The notes under the pieces are model-generated. The model did no database searches, had not been told where the DNA came from, and saw only the letters and a program-made list of their open reading frames with translations. Of a DNA stretch of 56,604 nucleotides, positions 23,399 to 31,890 are shown in pieces (within the stretch, counting starts at the first letter, position 1; each line of letters starts with the position of its first letter). The position numbers and the translations under genes were made by a program. This DNA is from Bacteroidales bacterium M3 (GTDB taxonomy: Bacteria > Bacteroidota > Bacteroidia > Bacteroidales > Muribaculaceae): positions 7,387-63,990 of the forward strand of contig LUJN01000011.1 in NCBI GenBank assembly GCA_001689445.1. Direction: 5' to 3'.

Positions 23399-24730
23399 TT
23401 AAAAAATTTTTAATAAATAATGTTCGACCGCCTTTCTAATTTCTGACGGTTTACACAAAAAATTATTCACCATAATCACCACTACATGGGTCGGCCGTCC
23501 GTTTCCATCCAGTTTGTAGCCCGCATAGCACAATACTCCGCCCATGCTGCCGCTTTTCAAGGCCAGCCGCCCTTCAAGGCGCGTTCCCTTCAATAGACGT
23601 TTCACCGTCCCCTCGCGTCCGACCTTGGGGAACAAGGCGGGATATGCCTCATATCGCGCCATGACATCAAGCATACGGCCCATAAACCCGGGCGTCACCA
23701 GCGCGTTACGTGACAGCCCGCTACCATCGAGAATCTTCTGCCCTGATGCATCAATACCTGCCGACGCAAGCAGGCGCCGCTCGGCCGCAACCGCCAGCGA
23801 TGCCGTACGCATGGAGCAACTGTCGGGCAACAATGCCCGCAACATCCCCTCGGCATATAAATTGTCACTACGCCTCATAAGGCTGCGCAATATCTCGTCA
23901 CGGCATGGCGAACGATGGGTCATGAGAAGTTCCATCTTCCCACTGCACCCCTCTACCGGCTCGTTGTCAAACTTGCATACGGTCTCAATCTCTGCGGCCA
24001 ACGTCTGCCACGGCACAGGATTGGATACCACTGCCGACACCGTGGATCCTGATGCGGGACGGCTGCCATAGAGCATCAAAGCCCCTATTTCAGGCATCGG
24101 ATAGGAATTGACATCACGCTTGCCTACCCCGAGCATATCAATCACCTCCACCGGCGCGGAAGGGCGTGCAGATCCTGTGGCATCCACCACGACCGACATC
24201 TTGTTATCGCGATAATTGATGGCATACAACCCCGCGCCATAGTCGCACCCTATATCCTCCACCATCCATCCCGCGCCGTATCCCATGGCCGGGAAGCCGT
24301 TGCCGTCAAACTCCAACGAACCTGTCGCCCCTGATGCCCCATGTCTCTGCAAGGTGGCATAAAAATCGCTGACAAAACCGCTGTTGTCGGGAAAATGTGC
24401 CGACTCCAACGTAGGGTCACCCGCCCCGACTATTACAATGTCACCCTCGACCTTGCCTGAATGGACACTTCCGGTCGCGTAGACACGCGTCTCAAAGCGG
24501 AAATCCTCAGGCAACCCGAGCACACACGCCGCAGCCGTGATGCACTTGGTTGTCGATGCCGGCACAAGCAACCGTGACGCTCCCGACGCAACGACGGGCT
24601 TACCCCCTATCGGCGCGACATACACGCCGACGGTGGCCTGCTCTCGCCCCTCAAACGACAATGGCCCCACCTGAGCGGACAGCCACAGCGGCAAAATTGC
24701 CAATATGATAAATATATACCTTAACATCAT
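23399..24730 (-). CDS. dacB: D-alanyl-D-alanine carboxypeptidase/endopeptidase (PBP4, DacB family)
   Basis: From the ATG at 24730 this is a 443-residue periplasmic low-molecular-weight PBP. A signal peptide covers about 1-20, ending at LSAQ. The active-site SxxK is STTK (Ser59) in LVPASTTK. The second motif is SDN near 285 in MRRSDNLYAEG. The third is KSG in ALKSGSMGG, the Bacteroidota variant of KTG. PBP4 enzymes trim D-Ala and cut DD-crosslinks in peptidoglycan. Another ATG lies one codon later, and an in-frame TTG further upstream is unlikely to be used. It is transcribed in the same direction as the acidic-protein/rsmI group but 33 bp away. Confidence 0.92.
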   Translation of the reverse strand: MMLRYIFIILAILPLWLSAQVGPLSFEGREQATVGVYVAPIGGKPVVASGASRLLVPASTTKCITAAACVLGLPEDFRFETRVYATGSVHSGKVEGDIVIVGAGDPTLESAHFPDNSGFVSDFYATLQRHGASGATGSLEFDGNGFPAMGYGAGWMVEDIGCDYGAGLYAINYRDNKMSVVVDATGSARPSAPVEVIDMLGVGKRDVNSYPMPEIGALMLYGSRPASGSTVSAVVSNPVPWQTLAAEIETVCKFDNEPVEGCSGKMELLMTHRSPCRDEILRSLMRRSDNLYAEGMLRALLPDSCSMRTASLAVAAERRLLASAGIDASGQKILDGSGLSRNALVTPGFMGRMLDVMARYEAYPALFPKVGREGTVKRLLKGTRLEGRLALKSGSMGGVLCYAGYKLDGNGRPTHVVVIMVNNFLCKPSEIRKAVEHYLLKIF

Positions 24731-24831
24731 GTCGATTCCATTCAAATTTCGGCGAAAATACAACAAAATTCACCGCTTGCACCCATCGCGGCACCAAATA
24801 ATTACATTTAGCCCATCACATTCCCAACATT

Positions 24832-24849
24832 TTGTGTAAATTTGCACAA
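24832..24849 (+). promoter_or_regulatory. Palindrome overlapping the tetR -7 element
   Basis: TTGTG and CACAA arms flank TAAATTTG (24837-24844), an exact TAnnTTTG box. A dimeric repressor bound here would cover the promoter. Autoregulation by the downstream TetR is therefore plausible but unproven. Confidence 0.5.
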
Positions 24850-24873
24850 TCAACAATAATATGTGCATAAATC

Positions 24874-25455
24874 ATGGTACTCAAAACTCGCGAAAAGCTC
24901 ATAGACGTCGCACGACAGCTCTTTACCAACAAGGGTATCGAGAACACCACCATGAACGACATCGCCGCCGCCTCGGAGAAAGGACGACGCACCATATACA
25001 CATATTTCAAGAACAAGCGTGAGATCTACAACGCCGTCATCGAGCGCGAGAGTGAGCAGCTCGTCGTCAACCTGCGCCGCGTGATGGATATGCCGCTCAA
25101 TCCTGTCGAAAGGCTTGAGCGGTTTATAAACGTGCGCTTCGACATCATAGAGTCATCGACCTACCGCCACAACCCGTTCCGCTCATTTTTCATGCGCGAC
25201 ATGCGTCGCCTTGAGCATGTGCGTCGCCTCGCGGTAGCCAAGGAGATAGAGATGCTCGACCGGCTCATCAGCGAAGGCATAGACTCGGGCGACTTCGACC
25301 CCGATGCCGCGTCGCGCCTGAAACCGATGCTGCTCATGATATTCCAGGGTGTGGACTTCTCTTTTCTTCGCAACAATTTCGATGACCTGCTCATCGACCG
25401 TACAACCCTGCGTCAACAGATAATCAAATTTGTATTACACGGTATAAAACCATAA
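24874..25455 (+). CDS. TetR/AcrR-family transcriptional regulator
   Basis: A 193-residue repressor-type protein. The N-terminal HTH (about 5-55) reads TREKLIDVARQLFTNKGIENTTMNDIAAASEKGRRTIYTYF in overview, a textbook TetR fold. The helical C-domain (about 60-190) would bind an unknown ligand and form the dimer. It is 4 bp upstream of a FabH-like gene, so it probably controls that fatty-acid-related gene and itself. Some TetR members (FabR, FadR types) respond to acyl-CoA or acyl-ACP, but the ligand here is unknown. Confidence 0.88.
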   Translation: MVLKTREKLIDVARQLFTNKGIENTTMNDIAAASEKGRRTIYTYFKNKREIYNAVIERESEQLVVNLRRVMDMPLNPVERLERFINVRFDIIESSTYRHNPFRSFFMRDMRRLEHVRRLAVAKEIEMLDRLISEGIDSGDFDPDAASRLKPMLLMIFQGVDFSFLRNNFDDLLIDRTTLRQQIIKFVLHGIKP

Positions 25456-25459
25456 AGAC

Positions 25460-26404
25460 ATGTACATCAACTCAACAGGATTTTATATCCCCGAAGGACG
25501 GGTCGACAACGACTATTTCCTCAACGTAAACGGCCTGACCGACGAATGGATCACCAAACGCACAGGCATAAAGACCCGCTCCAAGGCCGGGGAAAACGAC
25601 AACCACAACTCGATGGGCCTCGCCGCCATCGAGGATGCCCTGAAAACCCTCCCCTACGACATCCACGACATCGACCTCATCGTGTCGGCCTCATACTCCC
25701 CCTATGACACCGTGGCTACGCTGGCTCATATAGCACAGCAGAAATATGACATCAACGACATCAAGGCCGTATATGCCTCGTCGGCATGTTCATCGTTTGT
25801 CAACGGCCTGGAGATTGTCGAGGGGTATTTTGCATCGGGCAAGGCCAAGAAAGCCCTGCTCGTATGCTCGGAGCACAACACCTACTACAGCAACGAGAGC
25901 GACCCCAAGTGTGGCCACTTGTGGGGCGACGGCGCGGTGGCATTCTTCCTTTCGGCAGACCGTCAGAGCGACAGCGACGCCGAGATAAAGGAGATATACA
26001 CCCGAGGACTCGGCAACGTCAGCAAGGGTCCCGAGGGAGTAAGGTTGCGTCCCAAAGAGGGGGGCATCGACATGCCTTTCGGCAAGGACGTGTTCATCCA
26101 TGCCTGCAAGTATATGATACAGGCTCTCGACGGCGTGACCGCCCCGCATGGACTGAAGCTACAGGACCTCGACTATATCATCTGCCATCAGGCCAACAAG
26201 CGCATCGTGGCCAATGTCGCAGGACAGCTTGAGATGCCTGACGAGAGGTTCCTCAACAACATCGAGGAACTTGGCAACACAGGCTCGGCAAGCGCGGCTA
26301 TCGTATTTGCACAAAACCGCGACAAGTTCCACAAAGGTCAGCACATAGGGCTGACGGTCTTTGGCGGCGGCTATTCTTGTGGGGCATTTATGGTGGAGAT
26401 TTGA
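25460..26404 (+). CDS. 3-Oxoacyl-ACP synthase III-like enzyme (FabH family)
   Basis: A 314-residue thiolase-fold condensing enzyme. The catalytic triad is complete: Cys110 in SSACSSFV, His243 in CHQANKRI and Asn273 in LGNTGSAS. The GHLWGDGAVAFFL segment near 152 and the C-terminal FGGGYSCGAF are typical of KAS III. FabH starts fatty acid chains by condensing acetyl- or branched acyl-CoA with malonyl-ACP. It sits directly behind a TetR regulator and ahead of fabG, without acpP or plsX. It may therefore be an accessory FabH with special acyl substrates rather than the housekeeping one. Confidence 0.87.
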   Translation: MYINSTGFYIPEGRVDNDYFLNVNGLTDEWITKRTGIKTRSKAGENDNHNSMGLAAIEDALKTLPYDIHDIDLIVSASYSPYDTVATLAHIAQQKYDINDIKAVYASSACSSFVNGLEIVEGYFASGKAKKALLVCSEHNTYYSNESDPKCGHLWGDGAVAFFLSADRQSDSDAEIKEIYTRGLGNVSKGPEGVRLRPKEGGIDMPFGKDVFIHACKYMIQALDGVTAPHGLKLQDLDYIICHQANKRIVANVAGQLEMPDERFLNNIEELGNTGSASAAIVFAQNRDKFHKGQHIGLTVFGGGYSCGAFMVEI

Positions 26405-26415
26405 CATTTTTTCGC

Positions 26416-26423
26416 TAATTTTG
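26416..26423 (+). promoter_or_regulatory. -7 element of fabG
   Basis: TAATTTTG matches TAnnTTTG in the 73-bp spacer between the FabH-like gene and fabG. fabG may therefore be transcribed separately from the TetR unit. Confidence 0.55.
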
Positions 26424-26477
26424 CGCCATCGCTGACTTTGCGTAACTAATCGAAGTACAACATAACCGTATACTGTA

Positions 26478-27224
26478 ATGAAATTACTTGAAGGAAAGAC
26501 AGCCCTTATCACAGGTGCTGCACGAGGCATAGGCAAGGCTCTTGCCTTGAAGTTTGCCCAGGAGGGTGCCAACATCGCGTTCACCGACCTCGTAATCGAC
26601 GAGAACGGCAAAGCCACCGAGGAGGAGATTGCAGCCCTCGGGGTAAAGGCCAAGGGATATGCCTCCAATGCCGCCGACTTCGCCCAGACAAAGGAAGTTG
26701 TCGAGCAGGTGCACAAGGACTTCGGCTCGATTGACATCCTCGTCAACAACGCCGGCATCACCAAAGACGGCCTTATGATGCGCATGACCGAGCAGCAGTG
26801 GGACGCCGTTATCGCCGTCAACCTCAAGAGCGCGTTCAACTTCATCAACGCCGTGCTCCCCATCATGCTCCGTCAGCGTCACGGCAGCATCATCAACATG
26901 GCGTCGGTAGTAGGCGTTCACGGCAACGCCGGACAGTCCAACTATGCAGCCTCCAAGGCCGGCCTTATAGCCCTCGCCAAGAGTATCGCACAGGAAGTCG
27001 GCTCACGCGGCATCCGCGCCAACGCCATTGCCCCCGGCTTCATCGAGACTGCAATGACAGCAGCACTCCCCGATGACATCCGCAAGGAGTGGGAAAAGAA
27101 AATCCCCCTGCGCCGTGCCGGCAAGGTGGAGGATATCGCCGACGTGGCAACATTCCTCGCATCCGACATGTCGTCCTACGTCACCGGCCAGGTTATCCAG
27201 GTCGACGGCGGCATGAACATGTAA
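26478..27224 (+). CDS. fabG: 3-Oxoacyl-ACP reductase
   Basis: A 248-residue short-chain dehydrogenase reducing 3-oxoacyl-ACP with NADPH in fatty-acid elongation. The cofactor motif TGAARGIG is at about 12-19 and NNAG at about 90-93. The catalytic Ser143, Tyr156 and Lys160 sit in MASVVG and NYAASKAG. The ending VIQVDGGMNM is the classic FabG C-terminus. It has its own promoter and a GC-rich hairpin behind it. Adjacent FabH-like and TetR genes support a lipid role. Confidence 0.94.
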   Translation: MKLLEGKTALITGAARGIGKALALKFAQEGANIAFTDLVIDENGKATEEEIAALGVKAKGYASNAADFAQTKEVVEQVHKDFGSIDILVNNAGITKDGLMMRMTEQQWDAVIAVNLKSAFNFINAVLPIMLRQRHGSIINMASVVGVHGNAGQSNYAASKAGLIALAKSIAQEVGSRGIRANAIAPGFIETAMTAALPDDIRKEWEKKIPLRRAGKVEDIADVATFLASDMSSYVTGQVIQVDGGMNM

Positions 27225-27242
27225 TTTACCAGACAACCGACA

Positions 27243-27275
27243 AAAGGGCGGCATCCCCGACGGACGCCGCCCTTT
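27243..27275 (+). terminator. Terminator hairpin after fabG
   Basis: AAAGGGCGGC and GCCGCCCTTT pair as a perfect 10-bp stem around a 13-nt loop, 18 bp after the fabG stop. The only T-run is within the stem end, so strength is uncertain. Confidence 0.65.
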
Positions 27276-27293
27276 ACATTTCCCTCCCCGCAC

Positions 27294-28067
27294 ATGGATA
27301 TATTACGCAAGGAACTTGACGCCATCTATGCCTCCCAACAACTCGACAGGGAGACTCTCGACCACGCCATTGTAGAGAGCGCCATTGCCGACATCACCGC
27401 ATATACTGCCGTCAACAATTGCTGCTGCGTCATCACCGATGCCGCAGCCGACCGGTGCCATATCATCGGCGGGAGCTTTCCCCGGCTCATGGGCCTCACC
27501 GACTCGCCAAACATGTACGAGGAGGTCGCCTCAAGCGACGAGGATGCCATCTATGCCCGGCTTCATCCCGAGGACCTTGTGGAAAAAAGGATGCTTGAAT
27601 ACGAATTTTTCAAGCATGTCAACCCACTTGACAGCGAAGCGAAACGGCAGTTCAAGGCCACATGCACCATCCGCGTCAAAAACCGCACAGGCAACTACAT
27701 GCAGGTTGCCAACTCCACGCAGGTCCTGCACACGTCGCCACAGGGCAAGATATGGCTCATCCTCTGCTGCTATGACCTCTCGCCCACCCCACATGACACT
27801 ATGGGTATAAAGCCGTGCATCATAAACAATTCCACCGGCGAGATTCTACATGTCGATGCCCATGAACGGCGCTCGCTCATACTGTCGGAACGTGAGAAGG
27901 AAATCCTACAGTTGATAAAGACAGGCAGACTGAGCAAGGAGATAGCCGACCTGCTCAACATAAGCATCCACACCGTAAACCGCCACCGCCAGAACATACT
28001 TGAAAAACTCAGCGTCAACAACTCCATGGAGGCGGTCAGAGCCGCAACGCTGATGAAACTCCTCTAA
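27294..28067 (+). CDS. LuxR-type regulator with PAS-like N-terminal domain
   Basis: A 257-residue protein. The N-terminal region of about 170 residues resembles the PAS-like sensors of Bacteroidota LuxR-family regulators. It contains CCCVITDAAADRCHIIGG and a later segment with RVKNRTGNYMQVANST. The C-terminal HTH (about 195-255) reads LSEREKEILQLIKTGRLSKEIADLLNIS in overview, then HTVNRHRQNILEKL, the standard LuxR recognition helix. No receiver domain or phosphorylation Asp is visible. The exported GH13-like gene follows 76 bp downstream with its own promoter, so regulation of that gene is possible. Confidence 0.82.
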   Translation: MDILRKELDAIYASQQLDRETLDHAIVESAIADITAYTAVNNCCCVITDAAADRCHIIGGSFPRLMGLTDSPNMYEEVASSDEDAIYARLHPEDLVEKRMLEYEFFKHVNPLDSEAKRQFKATCTIRVKNRTGNYMQVANSTQVLHTSPQGKIWLILCCYDLSPTPHDTMGIKPCIINNSTGEILHVDAHERRSLILSEREKEILQLIKTGRLSKEIADLLNISIHTVNRHRQNILEKLSVNNSMEAVRAATLMKLL

Positions 28068-28094
28068 TAACCTGAAGTTGGTTATAAATCACCA

Positions 28095-28125
28095 TTGCAC
28101 CCCACCATTAGCCCCGCTAACTTTG
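28095..28125 (+). promoter_or_regulatory. Promoter of the GH13-like gene
   Basis: TTG at 28095-28097 and TAACTTTG at 28118-28125 are 20 bp apart. The ATG at 28144 follows 18 bp downstream, which excludes the more upstream in-frame ATG as the start. Confidence 0.7.
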
Positions 28126-28143
28126 TGCCAAAATCATCACACA

Positions 28144-29862
28144 ATGAAAAATTTTATTTTATCGGGGTTGCTTATGCTTGGATGCCTACAGCCCCAAAAC
28201 GTCAACAGCCGGGATTTTGAATGGGGCAATGCCACTGTCTACTTTGTCATAACCGACCGTTTTGCCAACGGCGACAAGGCCAACGATGTCAATTATGGGC
28301 GCATCACCGACTACGGCTCGGAACGCATGAATGCCGCTACATTCCACGGCGGCGATTTCAAGGGTATGCTCGACAAGACCCGTGAGGGGTACTTCGACAG
28401 TCTCGGGGTGGATGTCGTGTGGATGACCGACATATATGAGCAGATACACGGCTGGATGTCGGGAAGCGGGTCGGTCAACGACTTTCCCCATTATGGCTAC
28501 CATGGATATTACCCGCTCGACTATACACAGACTGACAAAAACTACGGGACTATAGAGGAGTTCAGGGCACTTGTCGACGAGCTGCACCGCCGAGGCATCA
28601 GGGTGATGCTCGGGGCCAACATCAACGACCCGGGCTATCCGACGCTGCTTGACGCCGTGCAATATGGATTTGCTGACACAGGACTGACGGAGAGCGAGGC
28701 GGCATCGCATATACGCGATTGGAGCTTCGACCGATTCTTTGAGGGCCGCACCGGATGGAACGGATGGTACGGACGCGGATGGGTGCGTATGCCCGACGAG
28801 GGATGGGACGAATCCGACCCCTTGCAGGCCACAGTCTACGGAATGCCCGATTTCAAGGATGAGAGCGACAATGCCGTGAAGATTCCCGATTTTCTCAAAC
28901 GCAAATGGAAGGCTGAGGGACACGACAATGACCCATGGGTAAATCCGTCGGCAAGAAACCTGCGCAAAGACCACGAATGGTCGCCTATGCAATATGTCAT
29001 CGCATGGATAGCATCGTGGGTGGAAGAGTTTGGCATCGACGGTATGCGCTGCGACATTGTCGAGAATGTCCACACCTACCGTTGGCGAGAGCTTGCCGAG
29101 GCATGTAATGCCGCCTTGGCGAAGTGGAGACATAACCATCCCGATGACCCGGCTGCAAAATGGGATGAGCCGTTCTACATGACAGGAGATTTTGACATGG
29201 CTGGAATCGACTACAAGCCCGACTATGCCGCAGCCAGTTTCTCAAGCATGGTCAACTGCCACTTCCCCAAGCACGGCGACCTCGACAATATCGTGTATAC
29301 ATGGCAGGCATATGCCGACAGCGTACAGGCCCATCCCGACTGGCATCCGTTCAGCTACCTCAACAACTCATATCACCGCGATGCCGACATGGACAATATG
29401 AACGACTGCGCTACGACCCTCTTGCTATCGCCAGGCGTTGCCCAGATATTCTATGGCGACGAGACCCGACGCCCGTTGAGCGACGCGCGACTCAATGTCG
29501 ACTCGGCACAGGCTTTCCGCTCCGACATGAACTGGGACAGTGCCGACACCCTGCTGCTCGGCCATTTCCGCCAACTTGGCAACATCCGCAAGTCTCATCC
29601 GGCCATAGGCATGGGGCGTCAGGCGACCATAGATTCCCACACCTGTGTCCGCACATTACCCAATGACACTGTTGTCATCCGTGTAAAACCTATTGACGGG
29701 AAACCGATTACACTCGGAGACGTATTTCCCGACGGCACGGAGGTCACAGAGTTGTACACCGGCACCCGCGCTATAGTCCGACAAGGGCGTGTATCCTTTC
29801 CCCGCTATGACAACCGCATCGCGGTTGTGGCAAAACGGAACGGGATGGATTTTGTCAATTGA
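28144..29862 (+). CDS. Exported GH13 alpha-amylase-like protein with degenerate active site
   Basis: A 572-residue protein with an N-terminal signal (MKNFILSGLLMLGCLQ, possibly lipobox Cys16) and a GH13 barrel that resembles E. coli periplasmic amylase MalS as I remember it. NATVYFVITDRFANGD and the YHGYYPLDY segment are typical. Region II, GIDGMRCD, keeps Arg302 and the nucleophile Asp304. The other catalytic regions are changed. Region I reads GANIND where DxxxNH is expected (Gly157 for Asp, Asp162 for His). The region III acid is Asp349 (MTGDFD) instead of Glu. Region IV reads NNSYHRD, with Ser409/Tyr410 in place of His-Asp. It is probably a binding protein or an enzyme with altered chemistry. 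It has its own promoter behind a LuxR regulator. Confidence 0.85.
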   Translation: MKNFILSGLLMLGCLQPQNVNSRDFEWGNATVYFVITDRFANGDKANDVNYGRITDYGSERMNAATFHGGDFKGMLDKTREGYFDSLGVDVVWMTDIYEQIHGWMSGSGSVNDFPHYGYHGYYPLDYTQTDKNYGTIEEFRALVDELHRRGIRVMLGANINDPGYPTLLDAVQYGFADTGLTESEAASHIRDWSFDRFFEGRTGWNGWYGRGWVRMPDEGWDESDPLQATVYGMPDFKDESDNAVKIPDFLKRKWKAEGHDNDPWVNPSARNLRKDHEWSPMQYVIAWIASWVEEFGIDGMRCDIVENVHTYRWRELAEACNAALAKWRHNHPDDPAAKWDEPFYMTGDFDMAGIDYKPDYAAASFSSMVNCHFPKHGDLDNIVYTWQAYADSVQAHPDWHPFSYLNNSYHRDADMDNMNDCATTLLLSPGVAQIFYGDETRRPLSDARLNVDSAQAFRSDMNWDSADTLLLGHFRQLGNIRKSHPAIGMGRQATIDSHTCVRTLPNDTVVIRVKPIDGKPITLGDVFPDGTEVTELYTGTRAIVRQGRVSFPRYDNRIAVVAKRNGMDFVN

Positions 29863-29881
29863 TTTTTTAATACTACCTTTG
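29851..29881 (+). promoter_or_regulatory. Promoter of the DUF4290 gene
   Basis: TTTG at 29851-29854 and TACCTTTG at 29874-29881 are 19 bp apart. The upstream box overlaps the last codons of the GH13-like gene. Confidence 0.65.
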
Positions 29882-29928
29882 TTTGCGGAGAGACTGCATG
29901 CCCGGATGGGGCGCAGTGTCTCCGCAAA
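29882..29928 (+). promoter_or_regulatory. Long hairpin at the 5' end of the DUF4290 transcript
   Basis: TTTGCGGAGA-G-ACTGC pairs with GCAGT-G-TCTCCGCAAA, a 16-bp stem with one mismatch and a 15-nt loop, starting right at the -7 box. It lacks a following U-run. It could stabilise the 5' end of the message or terminate the GH13 transcript. Confidence 0.55.
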
Positions 29929-29944
29929 CATACTTTTGACAGAT

Positions 29945-30538
29945 ATGCTCACATACAACACCCAACTGAAGAAACTTGTCCTCCCCGAATATGGGCGAAA
30001 CATACAGCAGATGGTCGACTACTGCGTGACCATCCCCGACCGCGAGGAGCGCACACGCTGCGCCTACTCCATCATCGCCACGATGGGCAACCTCTTCCCC
30101 CAACTGCGCGATGTCGAGGACTTCAAGCACAAGCTGTGGGACCACCTCGCCATAATGTCCGACTTCCAACTCGACATTGACTATCCATGCGAGATTATCC
30201 GCAAAGAAAACCTCGACACACTCCCCGAGCGTGTCGACTATCGCCTCTCCCCTATCCGCTACCGCCACTACGGAAAGGGAGTAGAGCTGATGATAGCCAA
30301 GGCGTCGGTGATGGAGGAGGGCGAGGAGCGCGACCAGCTCATAACACTCATCGCCAACCACATGAAGAAGCTGATGCTTGCCGTCAACAAGGACGGCGTG
30401 GATGACGCAAAGATATTCAAGGACCTTGCCGAGTACTCCCACGGCGCCATACGCCTCTCGCCGGAGACCCACCGTCTTCACGAATTCAAAGAGGCCCCCC
30501 AGCCCCAGCCAACCGGCAAACGCAAGAAAAAGAAATAA
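29945..30538 (+). CDS. DUF4290-family protein
   Basis: A 197-residue, mostly helical, soluble protein. I recognise it as DUF4290 by MLTYNTQLKKLVLPEYGRN and the segments MVDYCVTIPDREERTRCA and NLFPQLRDVEDFKHKLWDHL. It has a basic tail (PTGKRKKKK). Function is unknown. It stands 28 bp upstream of murA, an association I recall for Bacteroidota, and is probably co-transcribed with it. The start at 29945 is chosen because the promoter at 29851-29881 leaves no room for earlier starts, and the family begins with MLTYNT-like sequence. Confidence 0.85.
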   Translation: MLTYNTQLKKLVLPEYGRNIQQMVDYCVTIPDREERTRCAYSIIATMGNLFPQLRDVEDFKHKLWDHLAIMSDFQLDIDYPCEIIRKENLDTLPERVDYRLSPIRYRHYGKGVELMIAKASVMEEGEERDQLITLIANHMKKLMLAVNKDGVDDAKIFKDLAEYSHGAIRLSPETHRLHEFKEAPQPQPTGKRKKKK

Positions 30539-30566
30539 CCCCACCATCACCTCATAACCACGTATC

Positions 30567-31877
30567 ATGAGCACATTTATCGTCGAGGGCGGCAACCGCC
30601 TTCACGGGGAGATACAGCCCCAGGGAGCAAAGAACGAGGCGTTGCAGATCATATGCGCCACATTGCTCACCGACCAGAAAGTAGTAGTCGAGAATGTACC
30701 CGACATTCTTGACATCAACAACCTCATCTCCCTGCTCTGCGATATGGGGGTAAAAGTCGAGAAACTATCCCCGTCGTCCTACTCGTTCTGCGCAAAGGAG
30801 TTGAATCTCGGCTACATGGACACCCAGGAATTTGCCACAAAGGCGGCCTCGCTGCGTGGCTCGGTGATGATAGTCGGGCCGCTGATAGCCCGTATGGGGT
30901 ATGCGGTGCTCCCCAAGCCGGGGGGCGACAAGATTGGACGCCGCCGCCTCGACACCCATTTCATAGGCATACAGAAGCTCGGGGCCGACTTTGAGTACGT
31001 GGCCGACAGGCGTGTTTACGAGATAAAGGCCGACCGTCTCACGGGCACCTACATGCTCCTTGACGAGGCATCGGTCACGGGCACTGCCAACATCATCATG
31101 GCCGCCGTGCTTGCACACGGAACAACAACCATCTACAACGCCGCGTGCGAGCCTTATATCCAGCAACTGTGCCGGATGCTCAACTCGATGGGCGCACGCA
31201 TCTCAGGGGTAGGCTCCAACCTGCTCACCATCGAGGGTGTCGAAAGCCTCCACGGAACGACCCACCGTATTCTCCCCGACATGATCGAGATAGGCAGCTT
31301 CATAGGCATGGCGGCAATGACCGGGTCGGAACTTACCATCAAGGATGTATCCTACGACAATCTCGGCATAATGCCCGAAATCTTCCGCCGCCTTGGCATC
31401 TCGCTCCAATGTGACGGCGACGACATCATCATACCCGCCCACGACGGCTACGAGATAGAGACCTTCATCGACGGCTCGATAATGACAATAGCCGACGCCC
31501 CATGGCCGGGACTTTCGCCCGACCTACTGAGCATAATGCTCGTCGTGGCCACGCAGGCGCAAGGCAGCGTGCTTATTCACCAGAAGATGTTCGAGAGTCG
31601 CCTGTTCTTTGTCGACAAGCTCATCGACATGGGCGCACGCATCATCCTTTGCGACCCACACCGTGCCGCGGTCATTGGTTCGGGGCGTCTCAACTCGCTA
31701 AAGGCCACCAACATGGTGTCGCCCGATATCCGCGCCGGCATCGCAATGCTCATCGCCGCCATGGGAGCCAAGGGCACGAGCTTTATCCACAACATCGACC
31801 AGATAGACCGTGGCTACCAGGATATAGACAAGCGTCTCAATGCCATCGGAGCCAACATAATGCGTGTGTCCCAATAG
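30567..31877 (+). CDS. murA: UDP-N-acetylglucosamine 1-carboxyvinyltransferase with Asp at the catalytic Cys position
   Basis: A 436-residue EPSP-synthase-fold enzyme adding enolpyruvate to UDP-GlcNAc, the first committed peptidoglycan step. It shows QGAKNEALQIICATLL (Lys22-Asn23), SLRGSVMIVGPL near 95, and the loop PKPGGDKIGRR. The loop residue that is Cys115 in E. coli, the target of fosfomycin, is Asp121 here. Asp is functional in MurA from mycobacteria and chlamydiae and gives intrinsic fosfomycin insensitivity. Length and all other motifs are normal. rimM follows 13 bp downstream. GlmM, in the other operon, supplies the substrate pathway. Confidence 0.96.
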   Translation: MSTFIVEGGNRLHGEIQPQGAKNEALQIICATLLTDQKVVVENVPDILDINNLISLLCDMGVKVEKLSPSSYSFCAKELNLGYMDTQEFATKAASLRGSVMIVGPLIARMGYAVLPKPGGDKIGRRRLDTHFIGIQKLGADFEYVADRRVYEIKADRLTGTYMLLDEASVTGTANIIMAAVLAHGTTTIYNAACEPYIQQLCRMLNSMGARISGVGSNLLTIEGVESLHGTTHRILPDMIEIGSFIGMAAMTGSELTIKDVSYDNLGIMPEIFRRLGISLQCDGDDIIIPAHDGYEIETFIDGSIMTIADAPWPGLSPDLLSIMLVVATQAQGSVLIHQKMFESRLFFVDKLIDMGARIILCDPHRAAVIGSGRLNSLKATNMVSPDIRAGIAMLIAAMGAKGTSFIHNIDQIDRGYQDIDKRLNAIGANIMRVSQ

Positions 31878-31890
31878 CAAGAAAAGAAAC

